Made by a program: the position numbers and the translations under genes. From NCBI RefSeq assembly GCF_002259405.1, contig NZ_NPFW01000007.1:1-64000 (forward strand): a DNA stretch of 64,000 nt. The letters are read 5' to 3'. This document shows, piece by piece, positions 45,143 to 53,599 of this stretch (positions are counted from its first letter, which is position 1; each line of letters starts with the position of its first letter). The notes below the pieces were generated by a model, which worked only from the letters and a program-made list of their open reading frames with translations, did not search any database and had not been told where the DNA came from. Source of the DNA: Rhodococcus sp. 14-2483-1-2. GTDB lineage: Bacteria > Actinomycetota > Actinomycetes > Mycobacteriales > Mycobacteriaceae.

Positions 45143-45931
45143 CTACTTCAACTGAAGTGAGATGGTCGTGATGATCGAGTTCGCGAGGAACAGCAGCACG
45201 AAGCTGAACACGACCGTTTGGTTGACAGCGTCACCGACGCCCTTCGGTCCGCCTTTGGCACGAAGACCCAGGTGGCAGGCAACCAACCCGGCGAGTAGTC
45301 CGAACACTGCAGCCTTGAGTTCACTGACGATCAGATCGCCGAAACTGGTGAGCACCGGAATGCTGGTGATGAATTGTCCTGGTGTCGCACCCTGCAGGAA
45401 CACCGCGAACGTGTAGCCGCCGACCAGTCCGACAGTGGTCACCAGTCCGTTCAGGAAGAGAGCCACGACCATGGAGGCGAGCACCCGTGGAACGACGAGG
45501 CGATGAACGGGATCGATGCCGAGCACTTCCATCGCGTCGAGTTCCTCGCGAATCTTCCGCGATCCCAGGTCGGCGCAGATCGCGGTTGCACCGGCTCCGG
45601 CCACCACCAGCACGGTCACAACCGGTCCGATCTCGCGTACCACAGCCAATCCTGCTCCTGCACCGGAGAAGTCGACAGCGCCGATCTCGGTGAGCAGGAG
45701 GTTGATCTGGAAGACCACGATGACGCAGAAGGGAATCGCCATCAACAGAGTCGGGACGATCGAGACACTGGCGATGAACCACGCCTGCTGCACGAATTCA
45801 CGAAAGTGGAACGGCGGCTTGAACATCAAGCGAAACACGTCGAGCGCGGTCGCGTAGAAGTTACCGATCTGACGTGGGGCTCCGACGGCAGCCTGTTCTA
45901 TCACGTTTTTTACTTTGCGTTCAGAACTCAC
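45143..45931 (-). CDS. yrbEA: Mce transporter permease YrbEA (MlaE family)
   Basis: A 262-residue MlaE-type permease. Helices begin near 50 and the conserved region reads AICADLGSRKIREELDAMEV then LGIDPVHRLVVPRVLA, including the ATPase-contact E-E-L-D-A-M. The A and B copies differ as in all mce operons. GTG at 45931 is preceded by GAGGGG. First gene of the Mce operon; about 210 bp of noncoding DNA separate it from the tandem TetR gene upstream. Confidence 0.92.
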   Translation of the reverse strand: MSSERKVKNVIEQAAVGAPRQIGNFYATALDVFRLMFKPPFHFREFVQQAWFIASVSIVPTLLMAIPFCVIVVFQINLLLTEIGAVDFSGAGAGLAVVREIGPVVTVLVVAGAGATAICADLGSRKIREELDAMEVLGIDPVHRLVVPRVLASMVVALFLNGLVTTVGLVGGYTFAVFLQGATPGQFITSIPVLTSFGDLIVSELKAAVFGLLAGLVACHLGLRAKGGPKGVGDAVNQTVVFSFVLLFLANSIITTISLQLK

Positions 45932-46107
45932 GACAAGCCGGTCCCCTCTCGATTCCTACGTCGGTTGTCCGCGGACGCATTTCGCTTCCTGACCGCAGCG
46001 CACCCTGCCTGTCCGGCAGCGGCGACGAACCGGCTTCCCCGCGGGCCGCTCGCGCCTGTGAAGCCTGTCACAAGCGTCGGCCGATGTGCAAGGCCTAACG
46101 CTCATTA

Positions 46108-46130
46108 ACTTTATTCTTGGATAAATTAAA
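46108..46130. promoter_or_regulatory. AT-rich candidate operator of the Mce operon
   Basis: ACTTTATTCT followed by ATAAATTAAA in otherwise GC-rich DNA, with an internal TTTAT/ATAAA inverted repeat. The first ten bases recur exactly upstream of the second CoA ligase gene (59918-59927). It lies in the only noncoding space before yrbEA, 14 bp from the end of the tandem TetR gene. Confidence 0.5.
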
Positions 46131-46143
46131 CCTTCGGTCGGTT

Positions 46144-47352
46144 TCAGGACTCCTGAAGAACGGTGAGCGCCAGCAACTCGGTGACGTGGGCCAGACGATC
46201 CTCGTCGGTTCGCTCGAGCCGGACCATGTCGGTCACCACGCGACGGGCCGCGAAGACACGCACGCGTGCGTCGTTCACGTCGAGTCCCGGCCTCGATCGC
46301 ATGACTGCCTCGACCCACCGATCGACATCTCGTGCCATCGACTCACGGAGCCGACGAGCGTCTCCGAGAGGCACGTTTCCGGCTTCGGTGATGTAGACCC
46401 CGAACAACTCTCGGTTCGCGGCAGCGACTGCGCAATAGCTGCGCACCAGCACCCGCAGCTTCTCGTCGGGCGTCCCAGCCTGCGCCAGAGCCGTGCGCGC
46501 ACCATCGGCCACCATCGTCACCGCCCTGAACAGGACGTCGACCAGCAGCTCCGATTTGGACGAGACGTAGTGGTAGACACTCGGACCCGTGATTCCGGCC
46601 GCGGCTCCGATGTCGTCCACGGTCACCGCGGCGTAACCGACCCGGTAGAACAGTCCGACGGCCGCGTCCTCGACGGCCGTGACCCTCGACCCGGTCCTGC
46701 CCTCATCGGAGCCAGGGCGCGCACCATCGCCGAGAGCCCCGACACCGTCACGGCGCGCCGGAGTCCGGCGAAGGTCGAAGGACAGCAGTGCGAGTTCGAT
46801 GTTCTCCAGGGCCGCTCTGTAGCGGCACAGGTCCATGTCCACCGGATCGGTCGACGGACTGCCCGCAACCGAGAGCATCGCGCATGCGATCAGATGGCAG
46901 TTCTCGTCGGACAGGTCAGCGTGCGAGGCGGCGACCGATGCGGTCACGCTGTGCACGATCGCGGCATACCTTCCTTCGATCACACGTCTGTCGTCTGCAT
47001 CCAGATGTCGGACCTCTCGCTGCACCAGAGTCCAGATCTCGCGTCGCTCGAGCGCCACCTCGACCATCGGCGCGACGAGGTACGAGACGTCACGATCGGC
47101 GTACTGCCGCAACACCGACTCGGCGGGCGCAAGGGTGGTCGCCACGGTCGCCATCAACAACTGTTCCTTGGACGAGAAGTGCCGGTACAGAGCAGGTGCC
47201 GTGAGATCCACTCGTCGAGCAACTTCCGCGAGTGTCACGTCCTCGTAGCCACGCTGATGGAACAGCTCGGCCGCGACGGCGGTGATCTGTTCTCGTCGCG
47301 CCCGCCCGCGTGCTGTGACGGGCCGGGTAGCAGCGTCGTTCCGCGGAGGCAT
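46144..47352 (-). CDS. mce3R: Tandem TetR regulator (Mce3R architecture)
   Basis: A 402-residue protein containing two complete TetR units. The first helix-turn-helix is at about 35-68 (VTLAEVARRVDLTAPALYRHF), the second at about 235-268 (VTVDDIGAAAGITGPSVYHYV), each with its own helical ligand domain. Mce3R of Mycobacterium tuberculosis (about 406 residues) is the known precedent for this duplication and represses the mce3 operon and lipid genes. Here the gene lies directly upstream of yrbEA on the same strand, unlike the divergent arrangement in M. tuberculosis. Assignment rests on architecture and context. Confidence 0.8.
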   Translation of the reverse strand: MPPRNDAATRPVTARGRARREQITAVAAELFHQRGYEDVTLAEVARRVDLTAPALYRHFSSKEQLLMATVATTLAPAESVLRQYADRDVSYLVAPMVEVALERREIWTLVQREVRHLDADDRRVIEGRYAAIVHSVTASVAASHADLSDENCHLIACAMLSVAGSPSTDPVDMDLCRYRAALENIELALLSFDLRRTPARRDGVGALGDGARPGSDEGRTGSRVTAVEDAAVGLFYRVGYAAVTVDDIGAAAGITGPSVYHYVSSKSELLVDVLFRAVTMVADGARTALAQAGTPDEKLRVLVRSYCAVAAANRELFGVYITEAGNVPLGDARRLRESMARDVDRWVEAVMRSRPGLDVNDARVRVFAARRVVTDMVRLERTDEDRLAHVTELLALTVLQES

Positions 47353-47432
47353 TCTTCTCGTTCCGTGCTTTCGAAGTCAGGTTCGAACAGTGCACCATAT
47401 CCAGTGCTGCAACATCGGTCGGAACCGTGAAT

Positions 47433-47445
47433 TGTGCCCGGCACA
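47433..47445. promoter_or_regulatory. Palindrome in the tetR promoter
   Basis: TGTGCCCGGCACA is a perfect 6-bp inverted repeat around one base, 14 bp before the ATG of the TetR gene and next to a -10-like CTATAGT. It probably marks autoregulation, and it lies in the 107-bp region divergent from the tandem TetR gene. Confidence 0.55.
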
Positions 47446-47459
47446 TCTATAGTCGGACC

Positions 47460-48176
47460 ATGGCACGAAAAGCGACCGCGAAGCTCACCGACGAGGGCGA
47501 ACTGCCCGAATCGAAATCCGCACGGACTCGCGGCCGCATTCTGGACGCGGCTGCTCATGTGCTCAGCATCAAGGGGTATGCGGGAACGCGGCTGACCGAT
47601 GTCGCGGAATACGCGGAACTTCAGGCACCGGCCATCTACTACTACTTCCCCTCACGCGAAGAACTCATCGAGGAAGTGATGTGGGTCGGCATTGCCGACA
47701 TGCGCCAGCACGTGCTCGCGGTATTGGACGCGGTCGATCCGGCGTCGAGCCCGATGGACCGCATTCTGGTGGCGGTGGAGGCACACCTGCGACACGAACT
47801 CGAGATCTCGGATTACACGACCGCGTCCATTCGCAATGCCGGTCAGCTTCCGGAGTCGATCCGAGCGCGGCAGGTGGCCGAAGAGGCCAAGTACGGCAAG
47901 ATCTGGCAGAAGCTGTTCAAGGATGCTGCAGACGAGGGCCAGATTCGCGACGACCTCGATGTGAAGATGGCGCGGATGCTCGTCATCGGAGCGTTGAACT
48001 GGGCGGCCGAGTGGTGGAACCCACGCCGGGGCTCCCTCGACACCGTGGTCGCCACCGCCCAGTCCATCGTCTCGGCCGGCTTGTCTCCCAAGCCCACGTC
48101 GACTGTTGCTGCGGCGCCGCGCAAGACAGCGGCACCGGCACGGCCTCGTCGCCGCTCCGGTCAGACCGCGATCTGA
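47460..48176 (+). CDS. TetR family regulator (KstR2/FadR-like group)
   Basis: A 238-residue TetR regulator. The helix-turn-helix is at about 40-75 (TRLTDVAEYAELQAPAIYYYF), a sequence close to regulators of lipid and steroid catabolism that carry the C-terminal TetR_C domain with IRNAGQLPESIRARQ. The last 35 residues are Ala/Arg/Pro-rich. ATG at 47460 follows a promoter-like CTATAGT by seven bases, so the mRNA is probably leaderless. It is divergent from the tandem TetR gene and convergent with the reductase, and may control the oxygenase part of the island. Confidence 0.83.
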   Translation: MARKATAKLTDEGELPESKSARTRGRILDAAAHVLSIKGYAGTRLTDVAEYAELQAPAIYYYFPSREELIEEVMWVGIADMRQHVLAVLDAVDPASSPMDRILVAVEAHLRHELEISDYTTASIRNAGQLPESIRARQVAEEAKYGKIWQKLFKDAADEGQIRDDLDVKMARMLVIGALNWAAEWWNPRRGSLDTVVATAQSIVSAGLSPKPTSTVAAAPRKTAAPARPRRRSGQTAI

Positions 48177-48184
48177 CCGGAGCG
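48153..48184. terminator. 13-bp perfect hairpin containing the tetR stop codon
   Basis: CGCTCCGGTCAGA (48153-48165) pairs perfectly with 48172-48184 across a 6-base loop. The stop codon of the TetR gene (48174-48176) lies in the descending arm, and the hairpin ends 20 bp before the end of the convergent reductase gene, so it may terminate both. Confidence 0.7.
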
Positions 48185-48204
48185 AGACGCCGGCCTCGTC
48201 ACGG

Positions 48205-49458
48205 TCAGACTTTCGCCGCCGCGATCAGTTTGCGCTTCTCCGCGAACTCCAACGCTGCCGACCAGTCCGTCTTCTTCGAGATGAGCACGCGGTACTTCAT
48301 GATGTCCGCCTGTCCGTTGACGGTGAGTGCGCCGACGACGGTCTCGCCTTTGCGGTAGAGCGCCACCCACTTGCCGGGGACGTCGACATCACCCTCCACC
48401 AGGACGACCTCGTCGGCATCGGTGATTCCGACGAATTGGATGCGGCTGTCGTACCAGTCCGACCAGAAGTACGGGACCGTCGAGTACGGCTTGGCCGCCG
48501 CCGGATCCAGTGCGTTTCTGGCCGCAGCAGCACCCTGCTCCGCCGCGCTGGTCCAGTGTTCGAGCCGCTGGTGGCGGTCGAAGAGTGGGTTGCGCCAGTT
48601 GGCCACGTCACCGGCTGCGTAGATGCCGGGAATTCCGGTGAACAGCGTCTCGTCGCACAGGACCCCGTTGTCCAGGGTCAATCCCGAGCCTTCGAGCCAC
48701 CCGGTGGCAGGAACGGTGCCGATGCCGACGATCACCAGTTCTGCCGGGAGCACGGTTCCGTCGGCCAACACGACCCGCTCGACCCGGCCGTTCCCTTCGA
48801 CGCGGTCCACTCCGACTCCACACCGCAATTCGGTGCCGTTACGGTTGTGCAGCGACGCGATCGCCGGACCCATCGACGGTCCGATCGCGCGCACGAGCGG
48901 AGTCGCCAGCGCCTCGACGACGGTGACGGGGATGCCACGCTTGTTGGCGTTGGAGGCCACCTCGGACCCGATGAATCCCGCGCCGATGACGACTGTCCGA
49001 GCACCCGAATCCAGTGCAGCCCGAACGGCGATCGCATCGTCGATGGTGCGTAGTCCGTGCACTCCGTCGAGATGTTCGGTACCGGACAGAGCTCGCGCCT
49101 GGGCCCCGGTCGCGATGATCAGCAGATCGAACGGGATATCCGAATCCCCCACCTGCACAGTTCTTTCCTCGATACTCAACCCGGTGGCCGGGTTGCCGAG
49201 CAGCATCGTCACGTCGAGTTCGTCGGCGAAGGTCTCGGGAGTACGAAAGAAGGGGACGTCCGGGCTCGACCCGTCGACACCGGGTTCGAGATATGCCTTG
49301 GACAGCGGCGGCCGGTCGTACGGAAGATGTTTCTCGGCACCGATCAGGGTGATCGTGCCTTCGAATCCGGCTTTCCGCGCACTCTCGACCGCTCTGAGTC
49401 CGGCCAGCGAGGCACCGACGACAACCAGACGCCTGCTGTCGGCCGACACACCGGTCAT
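48205..49458 (-). CDS. FAD-dependent ferredoxin reductase
   Basis: A 417-residue ferredoxin-NAD(P)+ reductase of the class that serves Rieske dioxygenases and P450s. It has the FAD motif VVVGASLAGLRAVESAR (about 12-28), YDRPPLSKAYL, the NAD motif VVIGAGFIGSEVASNA (about 150), and TGIPGIYAAGDVANW (about 285) that closes the FAD site. The C-terminal domain is the reductase oligomerisation/ferredoxin face. With the ferredoxin gene 34 bp upstream it forms the electron-transfer chain for the dioxygenase or the P450. Confidence 0.9.
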   Translation of the reverse strand: MTGVSADSRRLVVVGASLAGLRAVESARKAGFEGTITLIGAEKHLPYDRPPLSKAYLEPGVDGSSPDVPFFRTPETFADELDVTMLLGNPATGLSIEERTVQVGDSDIPFDLLIIATGAQARALSGTEHLDGVHGLRTIDDAIAVRAALDSGARTVVIGAGFIGSEVASNANKRGIPVTVVEALATPLVRAIGPSMGPAIASLHNRNGTELRCGVGVDRVEGNGRVERVVLADGTVLPAELVIVGIGTVPATGWLEGSGLTLDNGVLCDETLFTGIPGIYAAGDVANWRNPLFDRHQRLEHWTSAAEQGAAAARNALDPAAAKPYSTVPYFWSDWYDSRIQFVGITDADEVVLVEGDVDVPGKWVALYRKGETVVGALTVNGQADIMKYRVLISKKTDWSAALEFAEKRKLIAAAKV

Positions 49459-49492
49459 GTGACGGTGACCTTGCCGGGGGTGTCCAACACGG

Positions 49493-49684
49493 TCAGTGCT
49501 CGATTCGCAAGGCTTCGGTGGGGCAGCCGGCAATGGCTTCCTCGACCTCGGCCAACTCGTCGGGCTCGATGTCCTCCTTGAGCGCGAGCAGATCACCGGA
49601 ATCATCCACCTCGAAAAAGGCAGGTGCCAGGGATTCGCAGATGCCCAATCCGGTGCACTTCGTTCGATCGACGACGACCTTCAT
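49493..49684 (-). CDS. Small ferredoxin, [3Fe-4S] type
   Basis: A 63-residue ferredoxin. Only three cluster cysteines are present: Cys10 and Cys16 in CTGLGIC and Cys54 in GCPTEA, the C-x5-C...C-P pattern of [3Fe-4S] ferredoxins that serve actinobacterial P450s. No fourth Cys occurs in the first motif, where Leu13 takes the usual position. It is encoded between the SnoaL-crotonase fusion and the reductase. It may feed the P450 at 29 kb, the Rieske oxygenase at 57 kb, or both. Confidence 0.9.
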   Translation of the reverse strand: MKVVVDRTKCTGLGICESLAPAFFEVDDSGDLLALKEDIEPDELAEVEEAIAGCPTEALRIEH

Positions 49685-49727
49685 CGTATTTCCTTTCACT
49701 CGGCTCACCGCCCCTCTTCGGGTACGG

Positions 49728-50936
49728 TCAGCGACCTTCGAATTGTGGTGCTTGCTTACCGACGAACGCGGCGATGGCACCTCGCGCATCGGACGTCCCG
49801 CCGGTGATCGCAAGAGCGTCGATCTCGTCGAGCAAGTGCTCGGACAGGGTGTTGGTCGACGATTCGCGAAGTAGTCGGCGCATCTTCCCGAAGGCTCGAG
49901 TGGGGCCCGACGCAAGCGATACTGCAAGCGAGAAGGCCGTGTCGGCCAGCCGGTCGGCGTCGACGACCTCGGTCACCAGCCCCCACTCCACCGCCTCTTC
50001 GGCTCCTACCCGGTAGTTCTGGAAGAACATCTTCGCGGCACGCCGTGGTCCGACGAGCCGGGGCAGGTACCAGCTTCCGCCCCCGTCGCCGGACAATCCG
50101 ATCGCTGCGAACGCCGTCGAGAAATGCGCGTTCGGAGCCGCCAGCACGAAGTCGGCGGCGAACACGAAGCCGAGACCGCCGCCGGCAACGGCACCTTGCG
50201 CAGCAGTCACGATGGGTACATCGAGCATGCTGAACAGCCGAAACGCTTCGTGGAACGGGCCGGTCATCCGCCGCAGCAGCGGTCCGATCTGCTCGGGGTC
50301 GCCGTCGACGAAGTAGGTGATGTCGCCGCCGACAGTGAGGTTGGTTCCCGATCCTTCGATGAGCACCGCTCGCACGGTCGGATCCGCCGCGCACCGTCGG
50401 GCCACTTCGAGCGTGTCCTCGGCCAGGGCGAGATCGATGGCGTTGCGCTGTTCCGGCCGATCGAGGGTGATGCGCGCAACCGACTGTTCGACGCGATATC
50501 GGATGGTCGTCAGCTGCCGTTCGCCCCGCGCTGTTCGATCGACTGCCTCGTGCCAGCGTTGTGAGTCGGTCAGCTGCACCAGTTTCGAGACTTTGCCGTC
50601 GACGAAGGTCAGCACGTGTACGAACTCCGCGTCCAGGGTGGCACCCGTCGACCTACCGGTGCCGACATACCTTCCCGCCACGTAGAGCCGTCCGTCCTCG
50701 AGCCCGACGAATTCTTCCGGGCGGGCCGCCGCCGAGTATTCCTTGGCGATGCCACCCCAGAAATTCCGCCGCATGTCTGCCGCGTCGGAGTAGTCTCCGC
50801 CGAGGCCGAACGGGAGCCCCTCCGTTGCGTGGCCACGAAAGCTGGGATGCAAGACGTTCTTCAGCACCTCACGGTCACCACTGGCCAACGCCGCATACAG
50901 CGCGCGAGCGGTCTCGATCGTTCCGGCCTCCGCCAT
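49728..50936 (-). CDS. SnoaL-like/crotonase fusion protein
   Basis: A 402-residue two-domain protein. Residues 1-135 are a SnoaL/NTF2-like barrel (LYAALASGDREVLKNVLHP and FVHVLTFVDGKVSKLVQL). Residues 145-402 are a crotonase: ITLDRPEQRNAIDLALAE, then SGTNLTVGGDI and an oxyanion-hole region GAVAGGGLGFVFAADF. The second catalytic region reads GLSGDGGGSWYLPRLVG, with Asp rather than the hydratase Glu, as in ring or double-bond isomerases. This is an uncommon fusion; it may couple cyclisation or isomerisation steps on one CoA ester. First gene of the ferredoxin/reductase operon. Confidence 0.8.
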   Translation of the reverse strand: MAEAGTIETARALYAALASGDREVLKNVLHPSFRGHATEGLPFGLGGDYSDAADMRRNFWGGIAKEYSAAARPEEFVGLEDGRLYVAGRYVGTGRSTGATLDAEFVHVLTFVDGKVSKLVQLTDSQRWHEAVDRTARGERQLTTIRYRVEQSVARITLDRPEQRNAIDLALAEDTLEVARRCAADPTVRAVLIEGSGTNLTVGGDITYFVDGDPEQIGPLLRRMTGPFHEAFRLFSMLDVPIVTAAQGAVAGGGLGFVFAADFVLAAPNAHFSTAFAAIGLSGDGGGSWYLPRLVGPRRAAKMFFQNYRVGAEEAVEWGLVTEVVDADRLADTAFSLAVSLASGPTRAFGKMRRLLRESSTNTLSEHLLDEIDALAITGGTSDARGAIAAFVGKQAPQFEGR

Positions 50937-51007
50937 GATGCCCCTTCCTCGTGGTTGTCGAATTTAATATAAATAAAAATAGCCTAGCCCGTCAAGGCGC
51001 TGCTCGA

Positions 51008-52204
51008 CTATCGACTCGGCGCGTTGCCGACGACCGAGACGAAGGAGACGCAACCGCCGGGACGACCACCCAGATTGTGCGTCAGCGCCAGCCTTGGGTC
51101 GTCCAATTGGCGACGCCCTGCGCGCCCGGAGAACTGCAACCAGCACTCGTAGAGCATCCGCAGCCCGCTGGCACCGACCGGATGCCCGAAGGACTTCAGG
51201 CCGCCGTCCGGGTTGACGGGAAGGCTGCCGTCGGAGTCGAAATCGCCGGCCAGCATCTCCTTCCAGGCCTGTCCCCGGTCACTGAAACCGAGGTCCTCCA
51301 TCAGGACGATCTCGGTCGGAGTGAAGCAGTCGTGCACCTCCGCCAGCGACAATTCTCGGCGCGGATCCTCGATACCTGCCTGCGCGTAGGCGTCGCGTGC
51401 ACTGTGGACCACCTCGGGGAAGGTCGTGAAGTCGTAGGCCGGATCCACCGCACCTCGCATCGGCCCCGCAGCCAGCGAGAGGCCTTTGACGTACATCGGT
51501 GTGTCCGTGTAGTTCAGCGCGTCCTCGGCCCGGACGATCAGCGCGCAGGCAGCCCCGTCGGACACTCCCGAGCAGTCGAAGACACCGAGTCTTCCTGCCA
51601 CCTTGGCGGCACCTTCGATCTTCGAGCGTTCGACTTCCTTCCGGAACTGAGCCTTGTCGTTCTTCGACCCGTTGACGTGGTTCTTCCACGCCACGTGCGT
51701 CATCGCGGTGCGCATGTCGTTCGGATCGACGCCGTACTTCGCGCAGTAGGCAGGATCGAGCAACGAGAACGCCGCCGGTGCCGTGAGTGACAACTCACTG
51801 GCTGTGCCGTCCGCAGGCGGATCCGCACGCAGCAAACCCGAGAAGCCCGAGTCCTTGAGCTTCTCGACGCCGACGGCCATCACCGTGTCGTAGGCACCGG
51901 AGGCAACCGCATAACACGCATTGCGGAAGGCCTCGGAGCCGGTGGCGCAGTAGTTCTCGACCCGGGTGACGGGTTTGTAGTCGATGCCCAACGGCCTGCT
52001 CAACGCCAGTCCGGACTGTCCGGATCCGAGAGTGCCGAGCCAGTACGCGTCGACGTCCGCCAGGCTCAGCCGTCCGTCGGCCGGCAGACATTCCTGCACG
52101 GCATCGATCACGAGATCGTCGGCAGATTTGTCCCACCGCTCACCGAAGGCGGTGCAGCCCATCCCGACCACCGCAACACGGTCTCGAATCCCATTGCTGG
52201 TCAT
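51008..52204 (-). CDS. Thiolase-like lipid-transfer protein (Ltp/SCP-x thiolase)
   Basis: A 398-residue thiolase-fold protein of the non-condensing SCP-x/Ltp group. The nucleophile-position Cys is in VENYCATGSEAFRNACYAV (about 90), the His in EVHDCFTPTEIVLMEDLGF, and the C-terminal LTHNLGGRPGGCVSFVSVVG replaces the classical thiolase CGGG. In steroid catabolism Ltp proteins pair with DUF35/OB-fold proteins as retro-aldolases, and here the HMG-CoA-synthase-DUF35 fusion lies directly before it (ATGA overlap). A retro-aldol or thiolytic side-chain cleavage is inferred. Confidence 0.85.
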   Translation of the reverse strand: MTSNGIRDRVAVVGMGCTAFGERWDKSADDLVIDAVQECLPADGRLSLADVDAYWLGTLGSGQSGLALSRPLGIDYKPVTRVENYCATGSEAFRNACYAVASGAYDTVMAVGVEKLKDSGFSGLLRADPPADGTASELSLTAPAAFSLLDPAYCAKYGVDPNDMRTAMTHVAWKNHVNGSKNDKAQFRKEVERSKIEGAAKVAGRLGVFDCSGVSDGAACALIVRAEDALNYTDTPMYVKGLSLAAGPMRGAVDPAYDFTTFPEVVHSARDAYAQAGIEDPRRELSLAEVHDCFTPTEIVLMEDLGFSDRGQAWKEMLAGDFDSDGSLPVNPDGGLKSFGHPVGASGLRMLYECWLQFSGRAGRRQLDDPRLALTHNLGGRPGGCVSFVSVVGNAPSR

Positions 52205-53598
52205 ACCGACTCCTCCACTGCGGAACGACCCTCGCTCACCGGTCGCGCCTTCCAGAAATAGTTGTGCACTCCACCCGCGGTGAACAGCCGTCGAAACGAC
52301 AGCTCGACGCGACTTCCCACCGTCACCGAGGACGCCGCGCCGTCGGCGACCTCCAGTGAGTACCGGCCACCGCCGTCGAAGTCGACGACGGCCTCCACCA
52401 CCGGAGGCGACGGCGAGAACGCCAGGCGATCGATCGTCGACGTAGCCACCGTCCCGCGCGCACCTCGCCGAGATTCCGGGTGCATGGAGTCGACGCTGCC
52501 GCAACCGCGACACACTCTCGCGGGCGGAAGGTGGACGAATCCGCAGCGATCACAACCGGATCCGACGAATGCGAACTTCCATGCCGTCGCGCGTCCCGAG
52601 GGCGGCGCGGCCGGTCGATCGGGTTCGGGCCGTCGCGGCGGCTCACGGTCGAGGAGCCCACGCCACGACAGGTAGGTCAGATACGAGATCCGGTGTCCCC
52701 CGCTGCGTTGTTCGGCAACAGGACGTCTCGCACGATGGTTCACGATGCCGGGAAGGACGCGCAGAACCAGAGCATCGCATCCGTCGACCGCGGACAGGAC
52801 CAGAACGGTCTCCCCCGGCGCAGCCGAGTCCAATACCTCCGCCAGCGCGATCCCCACGTCGGCAGCACCACTGAACCCCAACGTCGACGTGACCGTCGAG
52901 ACGGTTCCGGAGGCCAACGCGGTCAGCCGCTTTCGAATTCCACTGTTCGGCGAGGTGAGTACGACGTGGTCCGGTGCATCGACACCCGCGGCAGCGAGCG
53001 CCCGGCGCTGCACCTCCGCGATCAACGGGGTGTACTCCTCCTGGCCGTAGCGCTCTTCCCACTGGCTCCCGCCGATCGACGCCGGATCCCGCCAGCGATC
53101 GAGGAATTCGAGCGTCGACGACGCCGTGGACAGCAATGCTGCGATTCCGGTGCCCTGTTCGGTGGTCTCGGCGAAGACGAACGCAGCTCCGCCGTCGCCG
53201 CCCGACCGTTCGTCCGAGGAACCGGGTCGTCCGGTCCGCACGTCGGACATGACGGCCATACCGCCGGATTCGGCCGCGCACCTGATGGCGGCCATCGACG
53301 ACTTTCCGGTGCCACCGAAATCCGCGCAGAACACGTCGGAGGGCAAACCCAAGGCAGCATGAACTGCAACGGCATTGGTCTTGTCCGCGTATGCGTGAGA
53401 CGAGCTCGCGAAGTACACCGTTGCCGGTACGTACTGCTCCGCCGACGCGGCGGAGGCTGCCTCCACGGCGATGGTCGTGCTGTCCTCGTCGAACGAGGCC
53501 ACCACCCGATCTGCTCCGCCCACTCGGCCACCGATGTCCTCGGGTGCCAGTCGGTAGGTGGGGAGGTAGGCGGCGTAGGACACCAACTCGGCAGTCAT
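52201..53598 (-). CDS. HMG-CoA synthase-like/DUF35 OB-fold fusion protein
   Basis: A 465-residue protein. The N-terminal about 320 residues have the hydroxymethylglutaryl-CoA synthase/KAS III fold (YAAYLPTYRLAPEDIGG at the start; YFASSSHAYADKTNAVAVHA; FCADFGGTGKSSMAAIRCA). The C-terminal about 130 residues are a DUF35 unit: a zinc ribbon CDRC...CRGC near 360 and an OB fold ending in FTAGGVHNYFWKARPV. DUF35 proteins bind acyl-CoA and partner with Ltp thiolases. The fusion joins these functions on one chain. Confidence 0.82.
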   Translation of the reverse strand: MTAELVSYAAYLPTYRLAPEDIGGRVGGADRVVASFDEDSTTIAVEAASAASAEQYVPATVYFASSSHAYADKTNAVAVHAALGLPSDVFCADFGGTGKSSMAAIRCAAESGGMAVMSDVRTGRPGSSDERSGGDGGAAFVFAETTEQGTGIAALLSTASSTLEFLDRWRDPASIGGSQWEERYGQEEYTPLIAEVQRRALAAAGVDAPDHVVLTSPNSGIRKRLTALASGTVSTVTSTLGFSGAADVGIALAEVLDSAAPGETVLVLSAVDGCDALVLRVLPGIVNHRARRPVAEQRSGGHRISYLTYLSWRGLLDREPPRRPEPDRPAAPPSGRATAWKFAFVGSGCDRCGFVHLPPARVCRGCGSVDSMHPESRRGARGTVATSTIDRLAFSPSPPVVEAVVDFDGGGRYSLEVADGAASSVTVGSRVELSFRRLFTAGGVHNYFWKARPVSEGRSAVEESV

Positions 53599-53599
53599 G

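Noticed and set aside
36272-45931. Assignment of the operon as mce4 (sterol) or mce3
   Set aside because: Subunit order is common to all mce operons and I could not separate the types by eye; phylogeny of MceA and YrbEA is required.
46144-47352. Possible accidental fusion of two tetR genes by frameshift
   Set aside because: The frame is continuous with consistent codon use, and Mce3R gives a known precedent for a tandem TetR of this size.
50961-50980. Fourth copy of the AT-rich island operator before the SnoaL-crotonase gene
   Set aside because: It shares TTTATT and ATTAAA on the minus strand but with different spacing, so it is not counted as the same motif; it may simply be promoter sequence.
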